A stretch of 64,000 bases of DNA from Avena insularis (taxonomy: Eukaryota; Streptophyta; Magnoliopsida; Poales; Poaceae). Made by a program: the position numbers and the translations under genes. Numbering within the stretch: position 1 is the first letter of the stretch; every line of letters begins with the position of its first letter. The stretch lies in the NCBI GenBank assembly GCA_023614405.1, contig CM042687.1, forward strand, positions 240,958,292 to 241,022,291. The letters run 5' to 3'. Below, piece by piece: positions 1 through 11,586 of this stretch. A model generated the notes under the pieces. It did no database searches, had not been told where the DNA came from, and saw only the letters and a program-made list of their open reading frames with translations.

Positions 1-1308
1 GCAACCACTATATATAATTTGGTATATGGTTGATGAATAAACAAAACAAAATTCTTCTAAAATAATGGTTACCTAGGACGTGTGCATGACACGGTCCAAA
101 GAGTTTTGTTAATTCAAAGGATGCTAAAAGTGCATGCAAACTTCAATGGTTGAAGTAAGCATCGCGGAGTTGGAATCTTCACCATGATGAAACTGTTAAA
201 GAAGTTTAATTTCATTAGGAGACGATGAAGATGCTTGCATTTGCAAGAAATTAAGTGGGAGCGCTAAGACATATTTCTAATACATTATGTGGAGGACATC
301 TTGTTGATTGAAAATAATGTATGTTTTATTGACAAAGGTTAAGAATTTCATTTCGATGAAAGACTTAGGCAAAACCCAAATATTTAGCATGAATGTCTAT
401 AGTGGGTAGACTGTGACGCTAATATGTTTGTGCCAAACGTACATATATGAGATATTGAGGAAGTTCAATATAGAAACGACAAGAAACGGTTCTTGTCGTA
501 TGGAAAGGAATTGAATCAAGATTCAAGTGTATCGACACTTGATAAGTGAAACAAGATTCAAGTGCTTTGACACTTGATGAGTGAAATCACAAGGATGTTT
601 TGATCAATCATACCATGATATGTACGCATCCAGATATGTCCTATGATCTAAGTGTTATGAGCATATACCAGAATGAATCATAAAATGATCATTGGACGAT
701 AGTGAGGATATTCTTATGATCTTTTGGAAGAACTAAGAATATATTTGTGTAGAGGTGACTAACAATTACAAATAGTTCACTGTAAAGCATTACATTGATA
801 CTAGTTTTGTCACAAGATACAAATTAAGTTTATCTCAATTTAAACTATGGGTGGCACAATGTAATGGAAAGAAAGTTTCCATGATGGATTTGGATGAATT
901 CCAAAGTTAAGACATTATGACAGATACTACAACAAAAAGGGCTAAGTATATGACTGCTATAGTAGTAGCAAAGGAGGGCATTTGTGTCAAGTAGTTTGTT
1001 ATCAAACTAAGGCGTGGTTCGCAACGGGCTAACACCAAAGATATATTGTACGACAATAGTATCGACATGATTTAACCCCAAGGAACTAAAGGTCTCACCA
1101 AAAGACCAAATTTATATAATGCTATCTCATTGGAGAATGAGTGATGTGTGAAGACGCAAAGACATGTAAATACACACGGACCTGAAGCGTTAGATCCGTA
1201 GATTATGTTAACCACTTGCAGTTGCGTATGTGGAACACCAGAAAGCTATAGGTGTTCAATACGCAAAGTTTCTAAACTAGATTATTATCTCTAGTGCAAG
1301 TGGGAGAC
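1..1308 (+). pseudogene. copia-1: decayed RT/RNase H remnant
   Basis: This is the 3' end of the pol region of a Ty1-copia retrotransposon, cut by the window edge. No long ORF survives. Short conceptual pieces follow copia order: DILLIENN near 295-330 (the stretch after the reverse transcriptase active site), TYIYEILRKFNIE near 440-475, then an RNase H stretch near 920-1070 with TTTKAKYMTAIVVAKEG and LYDNS. These line up in order with the better preserved copia-2 RNase H at 28843-29202. Stops and frame changes are frequent. The piece runs straight into a polypurine tract and an LTR, which fixes the orientation. It is non-functional. Confidence 0.75.
1298..1307 (+). other. polypurine tract of copia-1
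   Basis: The sequence CAAGTGGGAGA lies directly before the LTR start (TGAAGG at 1309). The same tract, inverted, precedes the copia-2 LTR at 28823-28836, so this is the plus-strand priming site of the element. Confidence 0.8.
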
Positions 1309-2907
1309 TGAAGGGAATATGCTCGAGAGGCAATAATAAAGTGGTTATTATCGTATTCCTTATTTGTGATAAATGTTTATTTTCCATGCTATAATTGTAT
1401 TAATACGGAAACGTTAATACATGTGTGTTTAATAAACAAAAAGGAAGTTCCTAGTTATTCCTCTCTCATAAACTAGCTCATTGATTAACAAGATGATGAA
1501 GGTTTCCTGATCATGGACATTGGATGTTGTTAATAACGACGTCACAACATTAGTGTAATGATGTGATGAACATTCATCTGAAGTATAGCATTACGATCAA
1601 AGTCATTGAGTTTATATTGATATAACAACTTATGAAGTGATCCTAATCCTTAGACCATGAGATCATGTCAATCACTAACACCAGAAGAGTTTCGTGATAA
1701 CATCAAACGTCACACCATAACTGGGTGATTATAAAGATGGGTTCAGAACTACTAAAGTGATATGTTGAGGCCCATGGATCGAGAGTGGAATTTTTTCATC
1801 CCGATGACGGATAGATATGCTCTGGGCCCTCTCGGTGATATCACATTGATTAGCTTGCTAGAAAGTGATTTTATCACTAGAATGTTATATCACGGTAACG
1901 AGAAAAGAGTGCATGTCAATAACAAGATCAAACTAGGTATGGAGATACCGATGATCGAATCTCAGACATGTAATATATCACGAAACAAAAGGATTAAGAT
2001 TCAAGCGTAAAAGGTTCCGACAATCACAAGGAAGTCATCGTTGAATGTGTGGGAGTTAGTATGGGTCTCTAGATCCCGCTTCTGATTATTTGTTCGAGAG
2101 GGGTATCGATCATGTCCGCATTATTCGCGAACCTTAGGGTGACACACTTAAGAGACACCGACATCCATTTGGAGCAAAAGTTTCATGCCGGAAGGAATAA
2201 CAAGCGCAGGAATTTATTTCACTAGATACCGAAACGGGTTTTCGGGTGAAATTGCAGAAAGTGTTTCTGTATGTGAAATGAAATACTAGCAAGGGGTTAT
2301 ATGTGAATGTTTGTCATTAAAGTAATTGACAAAATTATGAATAAATAAAAGGAGTTTTATTTAATGAGAGTTTGCATTAAATTTGGTGGAAATTTAATGG
2401 GAATTTGAGTGGGTTTTGAGTGGAAGGAATTGGAAGGCATTTGAGTGAGTGGAGTGTCCACCCACATGAATGTGGAAGAGGTGGGGGCAGCCCCCATGGC
2501 TGGGCGCCATTCCCCTTGGGTGCCCCACTCTCCCCTATAAAAGGCCCCCCTCTCATCCTCTCAAAGTACACCTCCTCGTGAAGGATCTCTCTCCCCCTCT
2601 AGTATTTATCCCCCATGGTCTCGGACTAGCGAGATACATGTTCCTGGTGGCTTTTCGGTACCTCGGACGTGTGTGCGAGCACGGATGCGCCGCTGGTTTG
2701 CGGTGCTAGGACTTCCTCTCGATCTTGAGATGGGCAAGAGATCATCTACATCAACCACGAGTTTGAACTCGTTAAGCTTTCTCTGTCTTCAAGGGTATGT
2801 TCTCTACGGATATATATTCGCCTGTTGTTTGTATCTAGTAGATAGATCTGGTACATAGTTGTTCCCATCGTAGGAATTTTTTTGTTTTCTATGATTCGAA
2901 CCCTACA
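1309..2907 (+). mobile_element. copia-1 3' LTR
   Basis: The LTR begins TGAAGGGAATATGC after the polypurine tract and ends CCCTACA, where array sequence resumes at 2908, giving about 1.6 kb. Its start resembles the copia-2 LTR and the Angela/BARE-type LTRs of Triticeae. It contains a promoter near 2536. The small ORFs inside it (1762-2010, 2470-2943) have no recognisable product and are not called as genes. The partner 5' LTR is outside the window, so the target-site duplication cannot be checked. Confidence 0.8.
2536..2543 (+). promoter_or_regulatory. TATA box of copia-1 LTR promoter
   Basis: TATAAAAG lies in a C-rich context (CCCCTATAAAAGGCCCCCC). This is a strong plant core promoter shape and would place transcript start near 2565-2575, dividing U3 from R. 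Confidence 0.65.
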
Positions 2908-3079
2908 ATGAGCACCAACGTCCCGGGGATGGCGGTCCGCCATGACGTAGGATGCGTGTAAATTGCCTCGGGTCCTATTGCACGCTCAATTCTCGCACCT
3001 TCGTTGCAGAATCGCCGGTTTTACGGAGTCGGTAAAGGGAAACTCTGGATTTCTCCATGTAACCCTGGAATCTCTAGAT
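2908..3079. repeat. 660-bp tandem array, fragment A
   Basis: This 172-bp piece matches the part of the array unit seen at about 27703-27875, 56449-56620 and 57117-57286. It is trapped between the copia-1 LTR and the Tekay element. Removing the Tekay element (TSD TAGAT) joins it in phase to fragment B at 27210. Confidence 0.85.
3075..3079. other. target-site duplication of the Tekay element, left copy
   Basis: TAGAT lies immediately before the element and recurs at 27210-27214 immediately after it. Array units without the insertion have one continuous copy of this region (for example ...CTCTAGATGGAAAAG at 27870), so it is a true duplication. Confidence 0.9.
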
Positions 3080-5486
3080 TGTAACATCCCAAAAATACTA
3101 AACTTAAATCATCAAACTTTAATGATCAAAATTAGGGTTAACAAAAACTTTTATAATTAAAATTATGAAAGCATGCATATGTGTATGCATTTAAATTGAA
3201 ATTCTTTTGAACCAACTTGTTTGTGTGTTTCTTTGCTTGTAAAATGTTTCTTAGGTGAAATAAACATCATCTAAACATTTCCCACACTTTTCCCAAAGAC
3301 AAGTAAAGCAAAACAAATAAAATAAAGGAATGGTCATTTTGACCAATTTAACTCCCATGTCTACTTTGGCTGTCTCAATCTTTCAGAACCTAACAGAAAC
3401 TTTTCTGGATCTTTGCACCCCTTGATTGTACTCATAACAAAGTATCAAGGCCCACTTTGTGATCATCCAGAAACTTTCAAATGCATAGTTTAAATGACAA
3501 TTCAAAATTGAATCTTTATCATATGGGAAGATCCCACTTTTTCAAAAACCACTCAAACAAGCTCAACTTTCAAAACCCAAGCATCTGCAGACTCACCAGC
3601 ACCAATCTAGCACACCCACCAAAAATCTTTTCCAAATTCAAAACTTGAATTCATGCGTCCATTTCATCAAACACTTGGCAGACACAAATCAAATAAAATC
3701 AAAACACTATTGGGAGTAGTGATTCTTGCCTAACTAGTTCCCTATCTAGCTCATAACCAGCTCAGTAGATCATCTAGAAAGATTAACCAAGCACTAGCAC
3801 CACTGTGAGCTTGGCATTGTCATCAATGGTGAACAGCCGAAGCCACCCTTGTCACCCCCATGTCGACAGCAAGCTAGGAGGAGAAACAAGCCTAGCCAGC
3901 ATGTTTGGGAGCAAGCCAACACTCCACCGCCACTCCCTGTCCACCGCTCGAACCCTGCCAGCCACTGGACCACGCGCACGGACCATGCCAACCTCGCCAG
4001 AAACCATGCCGAGAGCACGCCCCGTGCGCCACGCTCGACCAACGCCCACAGATCGCGCGCCGCCCTTGCCGCGTGCATACGTGATCACCACTGTCCCAGC
4101 AACCCCGCAGACACGCTCGTTCGCGGACGCGCGGACCACGTGCGCCGTGCGCCATTAAATTCTCCGTCGGGCACGCGCAGAGCACCGTCATGTTCCGACT
4201 GAACCGCACCACCCCACGTCTCGCCACCGTACCATTGAGCATCGCCAGGGAACACCGCACCGTCCCCTACCTTCGCCCATGCCAATAGCCGTCTGTACCA
4301 TCGCCCCCGACGAGCTCACCTTGCGCCCCGTCGGTTCCCTCGCTCGACTATAAATAGAGGCCACCCCCAGCCAAATTAAGCACACCATTCTACTCCCCTC
4401 TCATCACTGATCGTGCCACACTGTTCCCGGATCAAGGCGAGCAGCACTTTGCCGGAATTTCACCGGAGCCCGCCGCCTCTGGAGAAGAAGGGAGCCAACG
4501 ATTGGAGCCGCCCCAAGAGGATCCACCGGTACCAGGAGATTCGTCGTTGTTGACTTCGTCATTCGCCCGCCTCGCCGACCCTACTTTGCACCCGGTGAGC
4601 CCCAGACCCTTAAGATCCGCGCTAGGTTTCTGTCTCGCCGGCGTTGCCCAACGTCGATGATGACTCCCAGCCATTGGATTAGAACCAAATCGAACGACCC
4701 ACGTTGCCCCATACCGCTTGGCACCCCCCTGTCTCACTGACGAGTGGGGACAGCCACTGAAACAGCCCGCGGAAGCGATACGCCTAGCAGGCCGGCCCGT
4801 TAACTTTTCCCGCGCAGCCCAGTTATTTAAATTAAACATTTTCCATTTTATTTCAAACACACTTCTGTACCCAATTTCAAAAATCAACCCAGGTCTATTC
4901 AGTGCACCAAATTGAATGAAACCAATTTTTTTAGAAAGGTCTAGGAATGCTGAATCCAAGCCAGTTGGATTCAAGTCATTTGGATCTATAGATCACCCAT
5001 GGTAAAAATAACAAGGCAGAAGCTTTTCTGCATTCAAACATTTTTCAAATTTCAACCATTATAGCTTTTGAGTTGATTCCAACTCTCAAAAATCACATTT
5101 AACCATACCTTTCAGAATATATAAAAATATATAGGTTTACTTACAGAAATAATGTTCAAGTAATAAAAGAATGCCCCATAGGCATTTTTAGCCACTTTAA
5201 TTAATTAAAATAAAAGGGTAAAACCTTATTAAATTGTGACACCACTTTAAATCACATTCCCATGGACTAAAATATGTGGTGATGACATGTGTCAACATGA
5301 TCCCATGTTTGGTTTGGAGAATATTAAATCTTAAGTAGTTTTTCAATGAGTAGAAATTACTTTTCTAAAAATAAAAGGAATTAAACCAAGCTTTAATCTT
5401 GTAATGTTAGTGATGATGCTAGATCACCTATAGGACCATTGTGTGTGATGATTGAAAGTAGTTAAGTATTGTTTGGTGATTGTGTA
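3080..5486 (+). mobile_element. Tekay element 5' LTR, first part
   Basis: This aligns base by base, with scattered differences, to the 3' LTR from 23165. A GC-rich promoter block runs from about 3840 to 4820 and is followed by AT-rich sequence. The overlapping ORFs at 3794-4974 on both strands are by-products of the GC-rich block: they differ between the two LTRs and show no domain. The LTR is interrupted after 5486 by TR-GAG-1 and resumes at 15664. Confidence 0.9.
4349..4357 (+). promoter_or_regulatory. TATA box of Tekay 5' LTR
   Basis: TATAAATAG at the downstream side of the GC-rich block, conserved at 24432-24440 in the 3' LTR. The predicted start near 4380 would leave a very long R/U5 of roughly 2.7 kb. 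Confidence 0.65.
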
Positions 5487-8400
5487 TGTAAGAGGTCCCA
5501 ACCTTTAATAAGGTAGAGATCCCTGTGTTTACAATGCTAGTCCCTAGATCAATAGCTAGCATCCACAGTTAAGATGTAATATCAAGAAACAAGGGTCATA
5601 ATACAACTTTATAACCAGGAATAACATAATTTTATTACATCTTTCATAGCTCATTTGGCTATTACATTACATTGTAGCAGAAAATCTATAAGCATGGGGT
5701 CCTTCATCTTCAAAGTGCCACAGGCAGACATGTTGGTTGTAGACTTGTAATCCTAATCTATCAACTTCACTAATATCAAACAAACCTGCAACATAACAAG
5801 TTACAGCGACAAGGGTCAATACATTTGAATTGTATTGGCAAGTTCCAATACTATGTAGAAATAAGTGGATCCTATCATTTACATGCATATTTGGCTAAGT
5901 AGGGTTTAGGCTCTTTTGCAGAAAGCAATAATTTATCCTATCTTTTCAAAATAGTTTTGATCTTTTGTCAAAAATCTTTCTGAGCTCCTTGGTACACCCC
6001 AAGTGCTTCAGGTCTTTGTCAAAATCTCTTGAGCTCCTTGGTACACCCCAAGTGCTTCAGGTCTTTGTCAAAATCTCTTGAGCTCCTTGGTACACCCCAA
6101 GTGCTTCAAGTCTTTGTCAAAATCTCTTAAGTTCCTTGGTACACCCCAAGTGCTTCAAGTCTTTGTCAAAATCTCTTGAGTTCCTTGGTACACCCCAAGT
6201 GCTTCAAGTCTTTTGTTGTCACTTTAAAGTTTTTCTTTTAGAAATTGGAATGTCGAGATTTCCCATAGCTTCAGGCTTTAGTTGCTCAGTATTGTCCATA
6301 ACCGGGGACACGGCTAAGTACTTAGAATTTTTATCTTCTGCAGAAGTTGTACACTTTACCCACGTGACACAATCTCATCTTGTTGCCACCAGTGGCCGCT
6401 GGATAAGTACTCACAAAGATGGAGTACTGGCAGATTGAGAATGTGACGAAGTCTTTCCATAGGGTCCTCCCATACACAATGCTAGCTTGTCTTCAGGCAC
6501 CAATGTAGGGTTCCTAGTTCCCTCATTTCCAGTTAACCTGAAGACTAATGCATGGGTCTTCCCAATGTAGTTGACTAAGCCAGTGCCCATTTAGCATGTG
6601 GCTGTACACGGAAGCCACTGTTCGAGAAACATGTTCAATCTCTAAGTCCCTGGGTGGTTTTCATCTGGTGCACAACAAAAAGAGATTGCCATATAAACAT
6701 GGTTCCTCTTGTTGCCACCTTGTCCAACACCTGAGTATCCTTGTCCACCCAGGTGGTTCATTGAGTACTTGTTTTATTATATAAAACACAAGTCTTTTCT
6801 CAATTTCATAAAATCTCAACATGTATGTCTTCTCAAAATATATAGCATGGCTAGGCATTTTACAACTACATTGTTTTTACTAAGGAATATATAAGGGTAT
6901 CCTATTAGGATTTAGAATAGCATAAAGTATAGAAATCCTTTTCATGCATGTTTCAAAATCCACTAAGTATAATGAAAATAGTAGGACTTGGATGATAGTG
7001 TCACTTGACTTTTTGGTAGAGAGTGTTTGTTCACTTCTTGATCTTGCTAATCTTACACCCTTCTAACTTCACTACAAATCAATCAAGCAAACATAGATTC
7101 AACTAGCATTCCAACCATTATTCAAACAATTCAACACACATAGAAACAAGGTCATGCATGCAAGCATGAAAAAGCTAGTTTTATTTGCAAAGGTGGTTTC
7201 TACTAGGCTCTATACTTTGTAAGGTTCAAAATGGTCATTTTCTAAAGTGGAAAAGTATTTGCAAAAGGGTTTTATCTATAAACCATTTTTAAATCAAATC
7301 ATTATTTCATGTGGTGGAAAATGTTTTTGGCAAAGCAACAATTTTATATTGTTCATCAAATAAGTTGTTAATTCACCAAACTTGGTGTTTTAGGGTCAGT
7401 AGGTTTGAATCAAAACATTTTCCAAAGATTTTCCTTCAAAACCATTTTTAATAAATAAACCATATTTTTATTTGACTAGAATTGGTTTAAATCAAGGATT
7501 CATTCTTTTCTTTCTCCAAATACATTTTTGAAACCACAAAGTGATTCCTATGGTCAATAGGTTCAAAACAAACCATTTGCCAAAGATTTTATCCTCAAAA
7601 TCATTTTAGAATAATTTTTATAACCTAAACAAGCATACAAATGTTTCTGCAAAAACAAACAATTTAACAGGAACTTTTTACTAAACAAATTGCATGGTTG
7701 CCAGGGCTTGTTCCACTGATTCCATGGATATAAAGTTTGTAATTTTTGGACGTGTGGATCAAAAGTTATGGGGTTTACAAATTTGCATATCAATCTGATT
7801 CCAAATTTTGTTTTAAATCAAACTAGTGCCACGCGTCTATTTATGGTTCGCTGATACCGGTTCGCGTGGATTGCGCAACTACAGCCGTTGGGTCTAAGTG
7901 AGACGGTGCGGTTCAGATTAGCCCGTACCTCTTCGTTTAATGATACTTTCTAAGCCGACAGATGGGGATCTAACGGTGTAAAATGGTTTGACCAAACTCG
8001 AGCGGCGCCAACGGTGGCTGGCGGCGGCGGCGTGTCTGGCTACGGTGGAACCGGCGATACAGGAAGCAAGGAGGCTAACGGAGATGCTCACCGTGCCTGC
8101 GAGGTCGAGGTGAATCTCGAGGCGTGGTCGGTTCGTCGAGGGGCGCTCAGACGCGACGGGGATTTCTCGCCGGAGTAGGTGGCGGCGTCAGGTGGTTCTG
8201 GTTGTTGTCGGGGGCGACGCTGTGGTTCACTCCGAGGAAAAACGAGGACACAGTTAGACACGTGCAGTCCTGGGGTTCACGCGAGTATGGTAGAGAGAGC
8301 TCGGGGTGGTCTGGCTTACCAGGGGAAGGTCACCAGAGAAAGAAGTAGACGCGGCGGCGCTCAGAGGTTGTCGAAGCCGAGGCTCTGGGCCGAGCGTGGG

Positions 8401-9641
8401 AGAACGAAAGGCACAGGGAGAAGCGCCAGGAGGTGAGGAGCGAGCTCGTGTTCTTGGGAAGGCAAGGCGAGGCTGGACGGCGCCAGAATTTGTCGGGGAC
8501 GGTTGTCGGAGCAGTGGTCGGGCAGGCCAAATCAGGGGCAGCCTGGTGGCTCACTTGCAGAGGTTTCTGAGGGGAAACGGAGAGAGGAGGGAGGCGTTTA
8601 AGAAGGCGTGGTCGCGGCGTGATTAAGACGCGGCATTGAAGCAAATTCATTCGCGGTATCAACAGCAGGAAACGGCCGGCGAGTTCAACGCGGGGAGGAA
8701 GACGATGATAGGGCAGTGTGGGACATGCTTGTCAGCGAGAAAGGGAGAGAGGGGGAGGGTCCAGTCGTTGGTGTCTGCGTGGGTCAGTAAGTAGGTGCAA
8801 ATCGTTTTCTGCGGGGAGAGAGCTAGTTGGGCTGGACTGGGCTGCTGGGCCTATTGGGTTGGGTCCGGTCTGTTTCTATTTTTTTCTTTCTAATTGCTTT
8901 ATCTTTTTCTATTTCGAATTTCCTGTTTTGAATTTCAAACAATAAATCAAACACTAAAAAGATTTCAAAACTCCTCCAAACTTTGCCTTGAGTTTTAGTT
9001 CTGTTTAACAACAATATTCCAAGTCCCAAAATAAAATATAATATTTTTATTTTTTTTCAGGATCGATTTAATAATTAAATAAAATAGTCCTTAGTTATAA
9101 ATTCAAAATAGGATTTGATTATTAAAACTCCATTTGATATCCAAATAATATCAAAACAATTCAGTAGGTTTTATTTGAAAATATAGAATACTTGGAAAAC
9201 TTATTTTAAAAATAATTTTAACAAGTTTTAATGTTTAATTAAAATGGAAAAGCCTTTACTTAAATAAAATTGGATATTAAATCCTTATTAATTTATTTAA
9301 ATAAACCTTTACTATTTTTATCAAATAGAAATATTTTATTTCAAAAGTTTGGCCAAGTTTTAGTTTGGCTTTATAAAATAATCCTTATTTATATTTCTAC
9401 CTTTTCATTTGAAAACCAAATCTTTTTATTAAAAGATCCAAAATAGTAATTCCAAATATTTAAAACTTTCTTTATTAATTGTTTATCTTTTTAAATCCCT
9501 TTAGGATTTGTTTGATCAAATAGGTTTTGAAGGTTTCCAATTGGAATCAAAAAGTTTCTTCTCACCCTGAAAATCAACAAAGTTTTATTTTATTCATTTA
9601 TTTTTCACATAACAAGATTTGGAAAATCTTGGGATGTGACA
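5487..9641 (-). mobile_element. TR-GAG-1 3' LTR (left copy)
   Basis: About 4155 bp. Read on the - strand it starts TGTCACATCCC (9641) and ends CTTACA (5487). It contains a 49-bp minisatellite (5982-6212), a GC-rich block (about 7960-8870) and a long AT-rich block (about 8940-9600). The 78-bp length excess over the right LTR is almost entirely one extra minisatellite unit (49 bp) plus a 27-bp stretch near 9226-9252 that is missing from the right copy. Confidence 0.9.
5982..6212. repeat. 49-bp minisatellite in TR-GAG-1 left LTR, five units
   Basis: Four full units of exactly 49 bp start at 5982, 6031, 6080 and 6129, and a partial fifth starts at 6178. The core of each is CTTGGTACACCCCAAGTGCT, which contains the inverted pair CTTGG...CCAAG. 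Confidence 0.95.
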
Positions 9642-9680
9642 GGCTACCACCCTTAAAATAAATCTCGTCCCGAGATTTGG
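9642..9680 (-). other. polypurine tract and palindrome of TR-GAG-1
   Basis: On the - strand the palindrome AAATCTCGGGACGAGATTT (8-bp arms, 3-bp loop) is followed by a purine-rich AAGGGTGG tract just before the LTR start TGTCACATCC. The same palindrome precedes the Tekay polypurine tract at 23127-23145 and the TR-GAG-2 tract near 40835-40855. Confidence 0.8.
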
Positions 9681-9750
9681 GAAGGCTAGGGTTACAAGTA
9701 GGCTCAAAGCATCTAGGATACTACCACCCTTAAAATATTTCCAAACTAGA

Positions 9751-10833
9751 TTACATATTGGCTTGCTTGGGGTCTTGGAAGAACTTCTCTGGACAAACAT
9801 CTGCATAGTGTCCCTTGTTTCCACACTTGAAACATGTGACAAGGCTAAGATCCTTCATAGGCTTGTTTATCTTGTGCTTCATCTTTTCTGGACAGTTGCT
9901 TGCATAATATCCTTGGTTACCACAATTGAAACATGTGATAAGTTTGAGTTCTTCACGTATCTCTTGTGGACAGGTTGCTGCATAATGGCCTAACTCTTTC
10001 CAGTTGTTGCACCATACTTGGCCAATCTCTTTATACTTCTGTTTCTCTGGACATTCACTGGAATAGTGTCCCATTTCTTTGCAATGATGACATTGCACAT
10101 GGCTTTTGTCCTTCTTTTTCTTGGGTGTCTCCAAAGCTAGGAGTGCATCTAGTTCATGTTGTTCATATGTTATCTCATAGTTAGGAATGTCTACTTGTTT
10201 CTTGGACCTTGTATTGCTCCTTGGATAATTCATATGCCTCTTCTTTGGTCCTTTGAATTGGGTTGTATTGCATGGAGGTATAAGTGGAGATTTTCCTTTG
10301 TCCTCATCCTTCTTGGTAGACTTAGCTCCTTCTTGATAGTTTGCAATAATTTGTTGCACTCCACCTTGTTTACTTTGTTCAACTATGGAATAGATGGGGC
10401 ATTGGATAGGGACATGATTATTTCCTTCACATAGGTAACAAGTAGCTTGAGATGTGGGACATTGGCCAGCTGGATGTTTCTCTTCACAGTTGGGGCATTG
10501 ATCTTTATGCTCCTTGGAAGTGTGATCCTTGTCTCAACAAATGTTGCAAGCTTTGGTTCCTTCTAGAATAACATCTTTGTCATCCTTGTTGTCACATACT
10601 CCTTTGGAAAAGTTGCTTTCCATGTTGAGCATTTGATCTGTCACCTTATGCAACATTTGGGCTTGGTTTTCCAAAAACTTTTGCAGGGTTAGATCTTCCC
10701 CACTGGTGTTGGCTATGAATTGAGATGTCATTTGGTTCAACTGGCTTTGGGTTCCTATGAGTTCTCTCATGTTGTCCTCTTGGTTGTTGTTGTTGTCATC
10801 AACCTTGATGTTGGAGTCTCTTGGAGTGGTCAT
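9751..10833 (-). pseudogene. TR-GAG-1 poly-zinc-knuckle gag-like protein, one premature stop
   Basis: A 360-codon frame starting MTTPRDSN at 10833, shared in length and start with TR-GAG-2. The N-terminal ~95 residues are polar, rich in Asn, Gln and Asp, with a short helical stretch; no capsid (retrotrans_gag) domain is recognisable. The rest carries seven Cys/His clusters, including CPNCEEKHPAGQC, CYLCEGNNHVPIQC, CHHCKEMGHYSSEC and CFKCGNKGHYADVC. Two clusters in this copy have lost a ligand (CNNW..., and GYY in place of the His). Such CCHC knuckles bind single-stranded nucleic acid in retroelement nucleocapsids. One in-frame TGA at 10534-10536 interrupts the frame at codon 100. It is the only coding candidate in the element. 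Confidence 0.8.
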
Positions 10834-11265
10834 CTGTTTTGTTTGGATTGAGATTAGAATAGGCAAGATATTTCTAAGGAAATAATTCTAATCACACATA
10901 TCACAATTCACTCAAGAAATGTGCAAGCAATCACAAACAAACATTTCACTCAAACAACAAAGTTCAAGCATGTCTTTAGGCAACAAAATATTCTTGTTAC
11001 ACCACATAAGTTGGTGGGTTTGGCTTAAACTAAATATGGTGGTCCATCTATATGGTTCACTTGAGATCTTTCCATCTTTCTTTGGTTGATTCTTCTTGCA
11101 TGAGATCATGGTTTCCTTGGGAAAACTTTTGGTCACAAAAACTTCAAAGGTGATGATGGTTCCTTCTAAGTGGTGTTTCTTTAGTCTCCAAATCTTGAGC
11201 AAGATTTCTTGTCTCACTTATAGTCCTTAGTGGTATCCAAGGTTGAAGTCCTTGGTGAAAATGCT

Positions 11266-11361
11266 GAAGATGTTGAAGTCATTAGAGTTGAAGATGTTGA
11301 AGTCATTAGAGTTGAAGATGTTGAAGTCATTAGAGTTGAAGATGTTGAAGTCATTAGAGTT
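11266..11361. repeat. 24-bp tandem repeat in TR-GAG-1 leader, four units
   Basis: Four exact or near-exact 24-bp units between the primer site and the zinc-knuckle ORF, with core GATGTTGAAGTCATTAGAGT. TR-GAG-2 has five units at 42439-42558. Being a multiple of three, the unit leaves open frames on both strands, but these have no other support as genes. Confidence 0.95.
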
Positions 11362-11572
11362 AAAGATGTCCTTTGCACATGGTGAAGTCTTTGGCCATGG
11401 GGTAGGTTTTGTCCATCAAGTTTGAAATAGAAGAGATGTAGAACCAAAACCAAAATGGTTGAGGAAAGAGTTTACAAGATTGTTTATAAATAAATTTTGG
11501 AACAAATACAGCTCCTATTTTCTAAGGGGTTTTGTCCAATCCTAGGTTTACAAATCCTACAGGCAACACAAT

Positions 11573-11584
11573 GCTCTGATACCA
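11573..11584 (-). other. primer binding site (tRNA-Met type) of TR-GAG-1
   Basis: On the - strand TGGTATCAGAGC lies 2 bases inside the end of the 5' LTR. It matches the 3' end of plant initiator/elongator Met tRNA and is identical to the Tekay site at 17323-17334. Confidence 0.85.
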
Positions 11585-11586
11585 TC

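Noticed and set aside
1762..2010. 82-codon ORF in the copia-1 LTR
   Set aside because: Lies within U3 of the LTR, has no recognisable domain, and other copia LTRs of this type are non-coding.
3794..4974. ORFs in the Tekay LTR (repeated at 23878-24985)
   Set aside because: Same reason: GC-rich promoter block, no domain, and not conserved in frame between the two LTRs.
5982..6212. CRISPR-like array
   Set aside because: The 49-bp units abut directly with no unique spacers, and the context is a plant retrotransposon LTR.
8124..8690. Overlapping ORFs of 70-110 codons on both strands in the TR-GAG LTRs (also 14176-14695, 39352-39771, 45312-45809)
   Set aside because: They lie in a GC-rich LTR block where stops are rare, are open on both strands at once, and change frame between the paired LTRs.
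11243..11453. Repeat-encoded short proteins (also 42274-42625)
   Set aside because: They arise because the repeat unit is 24 bp; frames are open on both strands and sit in the element's leader.
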